From positions 1 to 49,271 of the forward strand of contig NZ_JAHXRQ010000028.1 in the NCBI RefSeq assembly GCF_019392335.1: DNA of 49,271 nt. The letters run 5' to 3'. The notes under the pieces are model-generated. The model saw nothing but the letters and a program-made list of their open reading frames with translations, did not search any database and was not told the DNA's origin. The position numbers were made by a program, and so were the translations under genes. Positions 7,873 to 17,801 of the stretch are shown here, piece by piece. This DNA comes from Mameliella sp. CS4. Lineage in GTDB: Bacteria > Pseudomonadota > Alphaproteobacteria > Rhodobacterales > Rhodobacteraceae. Numbering within the stretch: position 1 is the first letter of the stretch; each line of letters begins with the position of its first letter.

Positions 7873-9114
7873 ATGGATACATCGCCTGGCGCCCTGGCCC
7901 AGGCCGAGATCGCCGCGCAGGAGCAGCGCGTCGAGAGGCTGTCGACGCTCTTTACCGGGCGCCGCTGGCCGCTGTTCACGCTGGTGCTGGGCACAGGGGT
8001 CCTGTCGGTCCTGACCCTGGGACTCTATCGGTTCTGGCAGAAGACCCGCGTCCGACGATGGTACTGGTCGGCGATCCGCCCCGGCGGGCACCCGCTGGAA
8101 TATGTCGGCGACCCATACGAGAAACTGCTGGGTTTCCTGATCGCCGTTGTCATCCTGGCCTTTTACATCGGCGTGGTGAACCTGCTGTTGATGTTCGCCA
8201 GCTTCTCTCTGTTTCAGGGCAATGTCGCGGCCTATGCGCTCAGCTTCATCGGCGTCGTGCCGATCTGGTTCTATGCCCGTTACCGCGCGCGGCGCTACGT
8301 GTTGGCGCGGACCCGCTGGATGGGCCTGCGGTTCGGGCTGGCGCCGGGCGCCTGGGGCTTTGCCCTGCGCGCGCTCTGGCACTGGATCCTGACGCTGATC
8401 ACGCTGGGCCTGCTCTGGCCGCGCATGACCTTCAAGCTGGAGAAATACCGCACCGACCGGACCTGGTTCGGCGATCACCGCATGGAACAGGGCGGCACCT
8501 GGACAATGCTGTTCTGGACGATCAAGTGGCACCTGGCGGCCCTGGGTGTCGCCCTGGTCTGCCTGCCCATATTGGGCGCCGGACTGATGCCTCTGGCGGT
8601 CTTCGGGTTCTGCCTGTCGGGTCTCTTGCTGGTCTTCGGCGCGGTCTATTACCGGGTGGAAACGCGCAAGCGGCTGACCGGCGAGAAACGCCTGGGGGCG
8701 ATCCGCCTGACCCTCAAGGTCAACTCCTTGCGGGTCTTCTGGATTCTGCTGTCGGGCTATACGCTGTCGCTGCTGGTGGCGGCGATCCCGACCGGCTTTC
8801 TGCTGGTGCTGTTCTTTCGCCTGCAATCGGCAGAGACCCTGACCGAAATCGGCATGGACGAGATGTCTCAGGTGCTGGCCGGGGCCGACCGCTGGGCATT
8901 GGTGGGCATGACCGTGATGAGCTATTTCGCGATCTTCCTGCTGTGGTCCGCGCTGACCCAGGCCTGGGTGACGCTGCCGATCGCCCGGCTGTATGCGCGC
9001 GGTCTGACGGTCGAGGGTGCCGAGGCCCTGCCCGCCATTCGCCAACGCCCGCGCGACGAACATATCGAGGCTGAGGGCTTTGCCGAGGCGCTGGACGTGG
9101 GGGCCTCGCTATGA
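7873..9114 (+). CDS. DUF898 (YjgN-like) polytopic membrane protein, copy 1
   Basis: A 413-residue integral membrane protein with about seven hydrophobic segments. The family signature is clear: TLGLYRFWQKTRVRRWYW near residue 50 and RYRARRYVLARTRWMG near 140, with FKLEKYRTDRTWFG near 190. It ends in the tail AEGFAEALDVGASL, nearly the same as the tail of the second copy. The ATG at 7873 has no clear RBS; the frame is open upstream into the repeat region. The stop overlaps the start of the M48 protease by 4 bases (ATGA), so the two are translationally coupled. Molecular function of DUF898 is unknown. Confidence 0.85.
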   Translation: MDTSPGALAQAEIAAQEQRVERLSTLFTGRRWPLFTLVLGTGVLSVLTLGLYRFWQKTRVRRWYWSAIRPGGHPLEYVGDPYEKLLGFLIAVVILAFYIGVVNLLLMFASFSLFQGNVAAYALSFIGVVPIWFYARYRARRYVLARTRWMGLRFGLAPGAWGFALRALWHWILTLITLGLLWPRMTFKLEKYRTDRTWFGDHRMEQGGTWTMLFWTIKWHLAALGVALVCLPILGAGLMPLAVFGFCLSGLLLVFGAVYYRVETRKRLTGEKRLGAIRLTLKVNSLRVFWILLSGYTLSLLVAAIPTGFLLVLFFRLQSAETLTEIGMDEMSQVLAGADRWALVGMTVMSYFAIFLLWSALTQAWVTLPIARLYARGLTVEGAEALPAIRQRPRDEHIEAEGFAEALDVGASL

Positions 9115-10238
9115 GCACGGTCCTGAAGGTCAGCGCCCGTCCCCCGGTCTTTCGCGGCGAGGGGCTGTTCTACGACGGCAAACACGCCGAGGCCCGCCCC
9201 ATCGACCTGTCGATCAACGAAAAGCGCGGCGTCCTGCTGGGCGAGGGGCTGGACTGGCCACTGGACAAGATCCGCCTGGTGCCGGACGTGGCCGGCAAGG
9301 ACCTTGTGATCCTGCGCCACCGCGACGACCCTGCCGCCCGTCTGATCCTGACCGACGAAGCGCTGCTGACCCGCCTGCCCGAAAAGGACCGTTCGGCCCC
9401 CGTTGCGCGGCGCGGACGTCTGGCGGCCTGGGCGTTGGGAGCGATCGCCTCTGTCGCGCTGATCCTTTTCGTGCTGGTACCGCTGATGGCCGACCAGCTG
9501 GCGGAACACCTCCCGCCCGAGGGCGAAAAGGCCCTGGGAGAGGTGACCCTGAAACAGATCCGCGAGGCGCTGGACGACAGCGGGCTTCAGCCCATCGCCT
9601 TTTGCACAGGGCCCCAGGGGGAACGCGCCCTTCGCCGGATCGAGGACCGGCTGACCGAGCAGATGGACCCGCCCGTCGAGCTGACGGTGCATGTTCTGGA
9701 TCACGACATGGTCAATGCCTTTGCCCTGCCCGGCGGGCACGTGGTCTTTTTCCGCGGGCTGATCGACGAGGCGGAAACGCCAGAAGAGATCGCCGCCGTC
9801 ATGGCGCATGAGATCGGCCATGTCATCAGCCGCGATCCCACACGGCACGCGCTCCGCTCTGCCGGGTCCATCGGGGTGCTGGGGCTGATCTTTGGCGATT
9901 TCGCGGGCGGGGCCATCGTGTTGTTCGTGACCGAACAACTGATCGAGGCGCAATACAGCCAGGGGGCCGAGGCAGAGGCCGATGTCTTTGCCCATGACCT
10001 GATGCAGCGGGCCGATCTGTCCCCTGCCGCGCTGGCGGTAATGTTCGAACGGTTCCGCACCCTGGCGGGCGGCGATGCCGAAGGGTTCATCGGGCATTTC
10101 CTGTCACATCCCCGGCTGGGCGACCGCATCGCCGCCGCGCGCGAGGCGGTGCCCGAAGGGTTCCAGCCCCGGCCCCTGCTGGACCCCGGCGAATGGCGGG
10201 CCCTGCAGGGCATCTGCGAGGGCGAACAGGCGTTCTGA
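9111..10238 (+). CDS. Membrane-anchored M48-family metalloprotease, copy 1
   Basis: A 375-residue zinc peptidase with a soluble N-terminal domain (about 1-95), one transmembrane helix (about 104-126) and a C-terminal M48 domain. The zinc site HEIGH is at residues 233-237, with the third ligand Glu in the GAEAEADVFA helix, and FLSHPRLGDR follows as the usual S-H-P motif. The gene overlaps the upstream DUF898 gene by 4 bases. It has the same layout as the M48 gene at 11588, with clear sequence divergence. The HtpX, BepA and YcaL-type members of the M48 family act in membrane or envelope protein quality control; whether this one cleaves its DUF898 neighbour is not known. Confidence 0.9.
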   Translation: MSTVLKVSARPPVFRGEGLFYDGKHAEARPIDLSINEKRGVLLGEGLDWPLDKIRLVPDVAGKDLVILRHRDDPAARLILTDEALLTRLPEKDRSAPVARRGRLAAWALGAIASVALILFVLVPLMADQLAEHLPPEGEKALGEVTLKQIREALDDSGLQPIAFCTGPQGERALRRIEDRLTEQMDPPVELTVHVLDHDMVNAFALPGGHVVFFRGLIDEAETPEEIAAVMAHEIGHVISRDPTRHALRSAGSIGVLGLIFGDFAGGAIVLFVTEQLIEAQYSQGAEAEADVFAHDLMQRADLSPAALAVMFERFRTLAGGDAEGFIGHFLSHPRLGDRIAAAREAVPEGFQPRPLLDPGEWRALQGICEGEQAF

Positions 10239-10367
10239 CGCCAATCAGCAACAACCCCCAAAGGGCAGGCATTCCCGACTTTACGCCTCTTTGTACTGAC
10301 AGCATTCTGATGGCATCACCCGCTCATCCGCTTTCGCGCCCGTTTCCGCCAAAGAAAGACAGGTTTA

Positions 10368-11588
10368 ATGAATACTGATCAAGATTTAATGGACATCCGT
10401 TATACCGGCGAGAAAGGCCCTTTGTTCGGCCTCGCCCTGAAAACCGGCCTGCTGACTATCGTCACACTGGGCATCTACCGATTCTGGCAAAAAACCCGCA
10501 TTCGCAAATACATCTGGTCCTCGGTCGATGCCGGGGGCGATACGTTCGAATACACTGGCACCGGGATCGAGAAATTCCTGGGCTTTCTCGTCGCCATCGT
10601 CTTTCTGGCGATCTACGTCGGCATCATTCAGATGGTGCTTTTCTATGCCGGGCTGAACATCATGGTCGATCCGGAAACCGCCTCGCCGCAGGAGGCCATC
10701 GCCCAGGTCGCGGCGATCTACATCACCTTCTTCGCGGTGCTGCCCTTCATCCTCTACGCCATGTACCGCGCGCGCCGCTACAAAATGGCCCGCACCCGCT
10801 GGAGGGGCATCCGCTTCGGCATGGAAAAAGGCGCCTGGGGCTACGTTCTGCGCGCCATCGGCTATGGTTTTCTGGCCGCGATCACACTGGGCATCCTGCT
10901 GCCGCTGCAGACCTTCAAGCTGGAAAAATACATGGCCGACCGCAGCTATTACGGCAGCGCACGGTTTACCCAGGAAGGCAAGTGGAGCGACCTCTACAAG
11001 GCCATGACGCATATCCTGATCGCCATCGGCATTGTCGTCGTCAGCGCCATCGCCATGGCCGGTGCCGCCGCCAGCGAGGCGGTCGGGCTGGCGGTGCTGG
11101 GCGGCATCGGCATCTTTGTCGGCTACATCTGGTTCTTCTTCGGCTCGGTCCACTACAGCGTGCAGAGCTTTGGCTACCTCAGCCGCAACAAGCTGCTGGG
11201 TGACGAGATCCGGTTCAACGCCCAGCCGCGCACCGGCTTTGTCATCAAGACCTACATCCTCGGCGGGCTGCTGCTCAGCCTCTTGGCCTCGGTGGCCTTC
11301 GGGATCGTCGGCGCTCTGGCGACCGGGTTCATCCCGCTGATGCAGGGGGCCTCCGGCGTGACCGTTGCGCTCTTTGGCGTCATCATGGCGGTTGGCTACA
11401 TCGTCGCGCTGGTGGTTGTGCAGGCTCTTGCCATGATCCTGATCACCCAGCCGATCCTGGGCCACTACATCGAGACGCTGCAGATCCGGAACGCCGGCGC
11501 GCTCAACCGCATCGCCCAGCGCGAGGCCGAAACCGGCGTCGATGCCGAAGGCTTTGCCGATGCTCTGGACGTGGGTGGCGCGATCTGA
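10368..11588 (+). CDS. DUF898 (YjgN-like) polytopic membrane protein, copy 2
   Basis: A 406-residue paralogue of the protein at 7873, with TLGIYRFWQKTRIRKYIWSS near residue 33, RARRYKMARTRWRGIRFGM near 135 and LEKYMADRSYYG near 187. It ends in DAEGFADALDVGGAI, almost identical to the copy-1 tail although much of the membrane region has diverged. The stop overlaps the next ATG by one base (TGATG). A 129-base gap separates it from the first M48 gene, so the four genes may be one transcript. The start at 10368 has only a weak upstream AGG. Confidence 0.88.
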   Translation: MNTDQDLMDIRYTGEKGPLFGLALKTGLLTIVTLGIYRFWQKTRIRKYIWSSVDAGGDTFEYTGTGIEKFLGFLVAIVFLAIYVGIIQMVLFYAGLNIMVDPETASPQEAIAQVAAIYITFFAVLPFILYAMYRARRYKMARTRWRGIRFGMEKGAWGYVLRAIGYGFLAAITLGILLPLQTFKLEKYMADRSYYGSARFTQEGKWSDLYKAMTHILIAIGIVVVSAIAMAGAAASEAVGLAVLGGIGIFVGYIWFFFGSVHYSVQSFGYLSRNKLLGDEIRFNAQPRTGFVIKTYILGGLLLSLLASVAFGIVGALATGFIPLMQGASGVTVALFGVIMAVGYIVALVVVQALAMILITQPILGHYIETLQIRNAGALNRIAQREAETGVDAEGFADALDVGGAI

Positions 11589-12703
11589 TGCAAAAGACCG
11601 AGGCGCAGTTCTTTGATGGCCTCACGGCAGGGCGGCATGATGTTCGTGTCGCCCTTTCCGATGACCGGCAGGCCATGATCATCACGGGTGAGACCCTGCC
11701 CGAAACCCTGCGTTGGCCTCTGATGGACCTGCGTGCGCTCAGCGACACCGGCCACACCGACCGGTTGACCCTGACGCGCCACGCGGAAACCGAGGACGAG
11801 GCGCCGCGCGACCCCGCGCGGCTGATCCTTCTGGACCCTGAACTGATCGCCTGGATGCACCGCACCCGCCCCGGCCTGTTCCGCGCCGACATGCACAAGG
11901 GCACCTGGCGCAAGATCGGGATCTACACCGGCGGCGCGGTGGCGGCAGCCGGGCTGATGCTGTTCGTGATCCTGCCCGCGATGGCCAACACTCTGGCCCG
12001 GATCATCCCCGTCGAACGCGAGATCGCCTTTGGCAAGGTCGTGGTCCGCCAGATGGAACGCGTGCTGGGCAGCGGCAGCGGTTCGCTGCGCTGCACCGAT
12101 CCGGCGGGGGTCGCCGCGTTGGACAAGATGGTGACGCGCCTGACCCGGAACCGCGAGATGCAATACCAGATCAGCAGCCAGGTCTTTGACCACGGCATGG
12201 TCAACGCCTTTGCCGCCCCCGGTGGACAGGTTGTCGTCCTGCGCGGGCTGCTGGAGGCGGCAGAAAGCCCCGAGGAGGTCGCCGGGGTTCTGGCGCACGA
12301 GATTGGCCACGTCGAATCGCGCGATGCCACGCGGCACGCGCTGCGCACTGCCGGGTCGGCGGGCCTGCTGACCATGATCATCGGCGATTTCTCCGGCGGT
12401 GCTGCCATCGCGCTGGTGGGCGAACAGCTGATGACTGCCGCCTATACGCGTGAGGCCGAAGCCGCCGCCGACCTGTTTGCGTTGGACATGCTGCAAGGGG
12501 CCCAGGTGAGCGCGGACGGCTTTGCCCGTTTCTTCGACGAACTGGACGACATGCAAGGCATTGAAATCCCCGCCTACCTGTCGACCCACCCGATCACCTC
12601 GGACCGGGCGGACCAGGCGCGGAATTTCGCACGGGAGCAGAGCGGAACCCGCCCTATCCTCACCGCTTCCGAATGGCGCGCACTGCAGAACATCTGTCGA
12701 TAG
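11588..12703 (+). CDS. Membrane-anchored M48-family metalloprotease, copy 2
   Basis: A 371-residue paralogue of the protease at 9111 with the same order: N-terminal soluble domain, a transmembrane helix (about 114-136), then the M48 domain. Zinc-binding HEIGH is at 237-241, the Glu ligand lies in EAEAAADLFAL, and YLSTHPITSDR is the downstream motif. Like copy 1 it contains MVNAFAxPGG and ESRDATRHALR blocks and ends near SEWRALQNICR. It is translationally coupled to the second DUF898 gene. The target is unknown. Confidence 0.9.
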   Translation: MQKTEAQFFDGLTAGRHDVRVALSDDRQAMIITGETLPETLRWPLMDLRALSDTGHTDRLTLTRHAETEDEAPRDPARLILLDPELIAWMHRTRPGLFRADMHKGTWRKIGIYTGGAVAAAGLMLFVILPAMANTLARIIPVEREIAFGKVVVRQMERVLGSGSGSLRCTDPAGVAALDKMVTRLTRNREMQYQISSQVFDHGMVNAFAAPGGQVVVLRGLLEAAESPEEVAGVLAHEIGHVESRDATRHALRTAGSAGLLTMIIGDFSGGAAIALVGEQLMTAAYTREAEAAADLFALDMLQGAQVSADGFARFFDELDDMQGIEIPAYLSTHPITSDRADQARNFAREQSGTRPILTASEWRALQNICR

Positions 12704-13102
12704 GGCCTGAAAAAGGGGGGCTTTCGGGGCCTTCTACGCCCGGAAAACAATCTTGAAAATCAACGGTCTTCTCATTGCAGAACGGCGCGGACCCGCCCGC
12801 CAACGCCGGGAAATTCATTCGATTTTTCGAAGCTTTGATGCCGCAAGCAGTCAGACAGATCTGCGAATCCCTGCGCGCGCCGATGCAAATGCCGCCAACG
12901 GCAAAGCACTGGCGCCTCGGGGAGCGCCCGGATTTTATTGGATTCGATGGTATACCGGAAAACGTCTCGTCATGGCGACGCGTATTGACGGTAACGCGAC
13001 GATTTTTCGCTGTTTCCTCAGGTCCCGGCAGGCTACACCACGCGACGAGGAAGTCTCGCGGGCCCGCCCGCGGCAATGGTAGACCTGAGGAGAGACACGC
13101 AG
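12704..13102. other. 399-bp intergenic region upstream of etfBA
   Basis: No gene or RNA is recognised. No convincing terminator follows the M48 gene. A TTGACG at 12985-12990 could be a -35 element for etfBA, but no good -10 is found at 17 bases. The etfB RBS GAGGAGAG lies at 13087-13094. Confidence 0.5.
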
Positions 13103-13860
<758 letters not shown>

Positions 13861-13861
<1 letters not shown>

Positions 13862-14787
13862 TGGCCGTTCTGCTGATTGCCGAGATCAACGACGGCGCGC
13901 TGGCGATGGACGCCACCGCGAAGGCCGTCAGCGCCGCCAAGGCACTGGGTGACGTGACCGTCCTGGCCGCCGGCGCCTCTGCCAAGGCTGCTGCCGACGA
14001 GGCCGCCACCATCGAAGGCGTGTCCAAGGTCCTGGTGGCCGAGGATGACCTTTATGGTCACCGCCTGGCAGAGCCGGTTGCCGCGCTCATCGCCTCGCTG
14101 GCCGGCGACTATAGCCACGTTGTGGCGCCCGCCACCACCGACGCCAAGAACATCCTGCCGCGCGTGGCCGCGCTGCTGGACGTGATGGTGCTGACCGATG
14201 TGACCGAGGTCGTGGACGCCGACACCTTTGTCCGCCCGATCTACGCGGGCAACGCGATGCAGACGGTGAAATCCAAGGACGCGACCAAGGTCATCACCTT
14301 CCGGACCTCGACCTTTGACGCGGCCGCCACCGGCGGCTCCGCTTCGGTCGAGACGATTGCCGCAGGCGACAACCCCGGCCTGTCGGAATGGGTCGAGGAC
14401 AAGGTTGCCGAGAGCGACCGTCCCGAGCTGACCTCGGCCGGTGTCGTGGTTTCCGGCGGCCGTGGTGTCGGATCGCAGGAAGACTTTGCCATCATCGAAA
14501 AGCTGGCCGACAAGCTGGGGGCTGCCGTGGGCGCCTCCCGTGCCGCCGTCGACTCGGGCTTTGCCCCGAACGACTGGCAGGTTGGCCAGACCGGCAAGGT
14601 TGTCGCGCCGGACCTTTACGTTGCCGTCGGCATCTCGGGCGCGATCCAGCACCTGGCCGGCATGAAGGACTCGAAGGTCATCGTCGCGATCAACAAGGAC
14701 GAAGAGGCCCCGATCTTCCAGGTCGCGGACTACGGCCTTGTTGCCGACCTGTTCGAGGCCGTTCCGGCCTTGACCGAAAAGCTGTAA
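13861..14787 (+). CDS. etfA: Electron transfer flavoprotein alpha subunit
   Basis: A 308-residue FAD-binding ETF alpha subunit. The C-terminal domain carries the FAD signature SRAAVDSGFAPNDWQVGQTG and VAVGISGAIQHLAGM. It forms the heterodimer with EtfB. ATG at 13861 shares its first base with the etfB stop (TGATG); a GTG one codon earlier is less likely. A strong hairpin terminator follows. hbd lies 1 kb downstream, consistent with a role in fatty acid or butyryl-CoA oxidation. Confidence 0.97.
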
Positions 14788-14827
14788 TCCGGCGGGGGCG
14801 CACCGCCCCCATCCCGCGAACACCATC

Positions 14828-14855
14828 AAGGCCCGCCCGAAAGGCGGGCCTTTTT
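14828..14855. terminator. Rho-independent terminator after etfA
   Basis: A perfect stem GGCCCGCC / GGCGGGCC (14830-14837 and 14843-14850) with loop CGAAA, flanked by AA on the left and TTTTT on the right. It ends the etfBA transcript. The left AA gives a weaker U-tract on the minus strand, so it may also serve the convergent gene at 14860. Confidence 0.93.
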
Positions 14856-14859
14856 CATG

Positions 14860-15690
14860 TCAGCGCCGCACCATCGCGCGCAACACCGGCGTCAGCGCCT
14901 CTCCCGCCTCCTCGTGGGCGAGCGGCCCCATGAGTTCGGCGGCGGCGCAGGATTCGAAATCTCCGAACACCATGCCACGCGTGCCCTCGGTCAGGGCCGT
15001 GCCAGAGGCTGCGACCTCGACCACCTCGCTGACCCTGGGGCGCAGCGTCTCGATCATGTCCCGGGTCACAAACAGCGGGTCGCCATCCAGCCGCCAGGGC
15101 AATTCGGACGGCACCGGATGGTCGGCGAACCACAGCAGCACCGTGTCCCCCCGCAGTTGCGCAAGCAGTTGTTTCATGCGGGAGGTCCAGGCCATGCGCA
15201 GCTCTGACTGGACCTCGGCAAACCGGTCGCTGGAGACATCGGCCAGCCGCCCCAGCATGTGCCGGACAAAGTGAAACTCTGTAAAATCGATCTCAGGATA
15301 CAGCGCCTGCAGCGTTTCGGAGGCCCGCAGGAAACGGTCATTACGACGCGGATGCACCGTGTAGAATCGGTTCGACAGGTTCTGTGCCCCCATCACCTGG
15401 ACGACCCTGACCGCGGCCCCGCTGGCAAGGTCCAGCACACCGGGATCGTTCAGGTACAGGTCCACCCCGGCGTTGACCACGCCAAAATTCACGCATGCCA
15501 GCTTGATCCGTTGCTCCAGAAGCGCCGGAAAAGGCTGCTCGATGAACCGCCCGTAGGTTTCCGTTCCTCCCAGGAAGGCAAAATAAAGCCCGTCGAGCTG
15601 CCGGCGCGGCCCGCGAAACAGGACGCGTGATGTGCCGTATCGGCACGGATAGTATTCCAGGGTCGCATGGCCCCCGCCATGTGCAGACAT
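14860..15690 (-). CDS. Conserved Rhodobacterales protein, probably DUF6473
   Basis: A 276-residue soluble protein with no catalytic motif I can assign. It begins with GHATLEYYPCRYGTSRVLFRG, then LDGLYFAFLGGTETYGRF and a central NLSNRFYTVHPRRNDRF. The N-terminal layout is like proteins I recall as DUF6473, which are common in roseobacters and lie near cell-surface or sulfotransferase-like genes. A GAGGTGGG RBS supports the start. It is transcribed against etfBA and away from hbd, interrupting an otherwise co-directional etf-hbd set. The function is unknown. Confidence 0.7.
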   Translation of the reverse strand: MSAHGGGHATLEYYPCRYGTSRVLFRGPRRQLDGLYFAFLGGTETYGRFIEQPFPALLEQRIKLACVNFGVVNAGVDLYLNDPGVLDLASGAAVRVVQVMGAQNLSNRFYTVHPRRNDRFLRASETLQALYPEIDFTEFHFVRHMLGRLADVSSDRFAEVQSELRMAWTSRMKQLLAQLRGDTVLLWFADHPVPSELPWRLDGDPLFVTRDMIETLRPRVSEVVEVAASGTALTEGTRGMVFGDFESCAAAELMGPLAHEEAGEALTPVLRAMVRR

Positions 15691-15834
15691 TTTCCCACCT
15701 CATTTTTCACCCACAGGAGAGAATCGGGCAAAGCCCTTGCCATTTTGCTAATGCGACAATGCGAGACGAATCCGACGCTCTTGCAGCCCCGCCAAAGCCG
15801 GGTCATGGTGGCCGCGGCAAAAGGGGATCGGGTC

Positions 15835-16710
15835 ATGGAAATCAAGTCTATCGGGGTCGTCGGCGCGGGGCAGATGGGCAACGGGATTGCCCATGTCATG
15901 GCGCTGGCAGGCTACGAGGTACGCCTCAACGACATCAGCCAGGAGGCGCTGGACAAGGCCGTTGCCACCATCGGCAAGAACCTTGACCGGCAGGTCAGCC
16001 GTGAGAAGATCTCGGCCGAGGAGCGCGACCGGACAATGGCGCGCATCCGCACCACGTTGCAGCTGCCGGAGATCGCCCAGACCGACCTTGTGATCGAGGC
16101 GGCGACCGAGCGCGAAGAGGTCAAGGACAAGATCTTTGCCGCGCTGTTGCCCCACCTCAAACCCGAGACCATCCTGACCTCGAACACCTCGTCGATCTCG
16201 ATCACCCGTCTGGCCAGCCGCACGGATCGCCCCGAGAAATTCATGGGGTTCCACTTCATGAACCCGGTGCCGGTGATGAAGCTGGTGGAACTGATCCGCG
16301 GCATCGCGACCGACCACGACACCTACACGGCCTGCCTGGGCGTGGTCGAGAAACTGGACAAGAACGCCGCCAGCGCCGAGGATTTCCCCGCCTTCATCGT
16401 CAACCGCATCCTGATCCCGATGATCAACGAAGCCTGCTACACCCTGTACGAGGGCGTCGGCAACGTGCGCTCGATCGACATGGCGATGAAGCTGGGCGCC
16501 AACCACCCGATGGGGCCGCTGGAACTGGCGGATTTCATCGGGCTGGACACCTGCCTTGCGATCATGAACGTGCTGCACGACGGGCTGGCGGATACGAAAT
16601 ACCGCCCCTGCCCGCTGCTGACAAAATACGTCGAGGCCGGCTGGCTGGGCCGCAAGGCCGGGCGCGGGTTCTACGACTACCGCGGCGACGAACCGGTGCC
16701 GACACGCTGA
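15835..16710 (+). CDS. hbd: 3-hydroxybutyryl-CoA dehydrogenase
   Basis: A 291-residue NAD(P)-dependent dehydrogenase that interconverts acetoacetyl-CoA or other 3-oxoacyl-CoA and the (S)-3-hydroxyacyl-CoA. The N-terminal Rossmann motif GVVGAGQMGNGIA is at about residues 7-19; the HCDH signature with catalytic His appears in GFHFMNPVPVMKLVE, and the family Asn/Glu segment in DFPAFIVNRILIPMINEA. The length equals the single-domain bacterial enzyme. ATG at 15835 is chosen because MEIKSIGVVGAG is the standard N-terminus; an upstream in-frame ATG at 15805 would add ten atypical residues. It lies near etfBA, as in many alphaproteobacteria. Confidence 0.94.
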   Translation: MEIKSIGVVGAGQMGNGIAHVMALAGYEVRLNDISQEALDKAVATIGKNLDRQVSREKISAEERDRTMARIRTTLQLPEIAQTDLVIEAATEREEVKDKIFAALLPHLKPETILTSNTSSISITRLASRTDRPEKFMGFHFMNPVPVMKLVELIRGIATDHDTYTACLGVVEKLDKNAASAEDFPAFIVNRILIPMINEACYTLYEGVGNVRSIDMAMKLGANHPMGPLELADFIGLDTCLAIMNVLHDGLADTKYRPCPLLTKYVEAGWLGRKAGRGFYDYRGDEPVPTR

Positions 16711-16787
16711 ACCGTCTTCAGACCAAAAAAGTTGCATTTTCGGGGCGTCGTTATACGGTGAATTGAAACGTCGCGACGGGACTGTTC

Positions 16788-17801
16788 ATGGTCAACGGGC
16801 CGCTCCACCACCCGAATTGGGCCGTTCAACTGGCGTCCTATCTCGATGCGCGTGGCGTCCGAACAGTGCCGTTGCTCGCAAAGGCGGGCTTTCCCCAGCC
16901 GACGGCGATAGACACCGAAATCGCGGTTCCGTTCGAGTGGATCGCCGGTTTCTTCGAGCTTTCTGCAGAGGCCACGGGCGACGACCTGCTTGGCTTCCGT
17001 TTCGGAACCGCCATCGACGTGCGGGATGCCGGGCTGATCGCCTTTCTGGGGGTCTATGCCGAAACCATGCACGAAGGCATCGTCAACACGGCGCAGTTTT
17101 CCAGCACCTTCGGCGATGCCATATCCTTCGATCTGTCCCGGCTCGATACCGAGGGGCGTCTTGGCTACGACTACCGTGTTCCGATCAGCGTCGAGACACG
17201 ACAATACGTCGAGTGGTTCGCGTCAGGCTGTCTTCACGCCTATCGAATTGTCATGCAGAAACATATCCAATGCCGGGCCGTGCACTTTCGGCATCTGCGC
17301 GAACACGGCCTCGGCGAGATGCATCAGCATTTCGGATGCACGCCGCAGTTCGGCGCCCGGGAAAACGCGCTCTATTTCTCACAGGCGGACCTCGCCACGC
17401 ATATACCGAGCGCCGACGACAAGCTGCTGGGTTTCCTGCGACGCACTGCCGAAGACGTGCTGGACCGTCATCCGAGGAATGCGCCCACCCTTCAAACCGC
17501 CGTCGAACGCGCGCTCATGCGTCGCCTGCCCGAAGGCAAGGTCGCGTTGAACGACATCGCGGGCGATCTGGGGCTCAGCCCGCGGACGCTGTCCCGGCGG
17601 CTGCAGGACAACGGCCTGACCTATCGTGATGTCCTGAACGGGCTGCGAGAGGCCTTGGCGACCCGGTATCTGACCCGCAGCACGATATCGCAGACCCAGA
17701 TCGCCTTCATGCTGGGGTTTTCCGATCAGGCCGCCTTTGTCACCGCCTATCGAGGATGGACAGGCCAGACCCCGGGTTCGGTGCGCCGCACGGCATCATG
17801 A
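16788..17801 (+). CDS. AraC-family transcriptional regulator
   Basis: A 337-residue regulator with an N-terminal arabinose-binding-like effector domain (about 20-200, the OruR/ArgR-type) and a C-terminal AraC double helix-turn-helix (about 240-335): LNDIAGDLGLSPRTLSRRLQ for the first helix pair and ISQTQIAFMLGFSDQAAF for the second. Position and orientation give no target; it lies downstream of hbd on the same strand with its own 77-base leader. Its 3' end overlaps the convergent gene at 17796 by 6 bases. Confidence 0.9.
   Translation: MVNGPLHHPNWAVQLASYLDARGVRTVPLLAKAGFPQPTAIDTEIAVPFEWIAGFFELSAEATGDDLLGFRFGTAIDVRDAGLIAFLGVYAETMHEGIVNTAQFSSTFGDAISFDLSRLDTEGRLGYDYRVPISVETRQYVEWFASGCLHAYRIVMQKHIQCRAVHFRHLREHGLGEMHQHFGCTPQFGARENALYFSQADLATHIPSADDKLLGFLRRTAEDVLDRHPRNAPTLQTAVERALMRRLPEGKVALNDIAGDLGLSPRTLSRRLQDNGLTYRDVLNGLREALATRYLTRSTISQTQIAFMLGFSDQAAFVTAYRGWTGQTPGSVRRTAS

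Noticed and set aside
7702..9063. 453-codon minus-strand frame opposite the first DUF898 gene
   Set aside because: Antisense to a clear membrane protein; extreme Gln/Arg/His content typical of a shadow frame.
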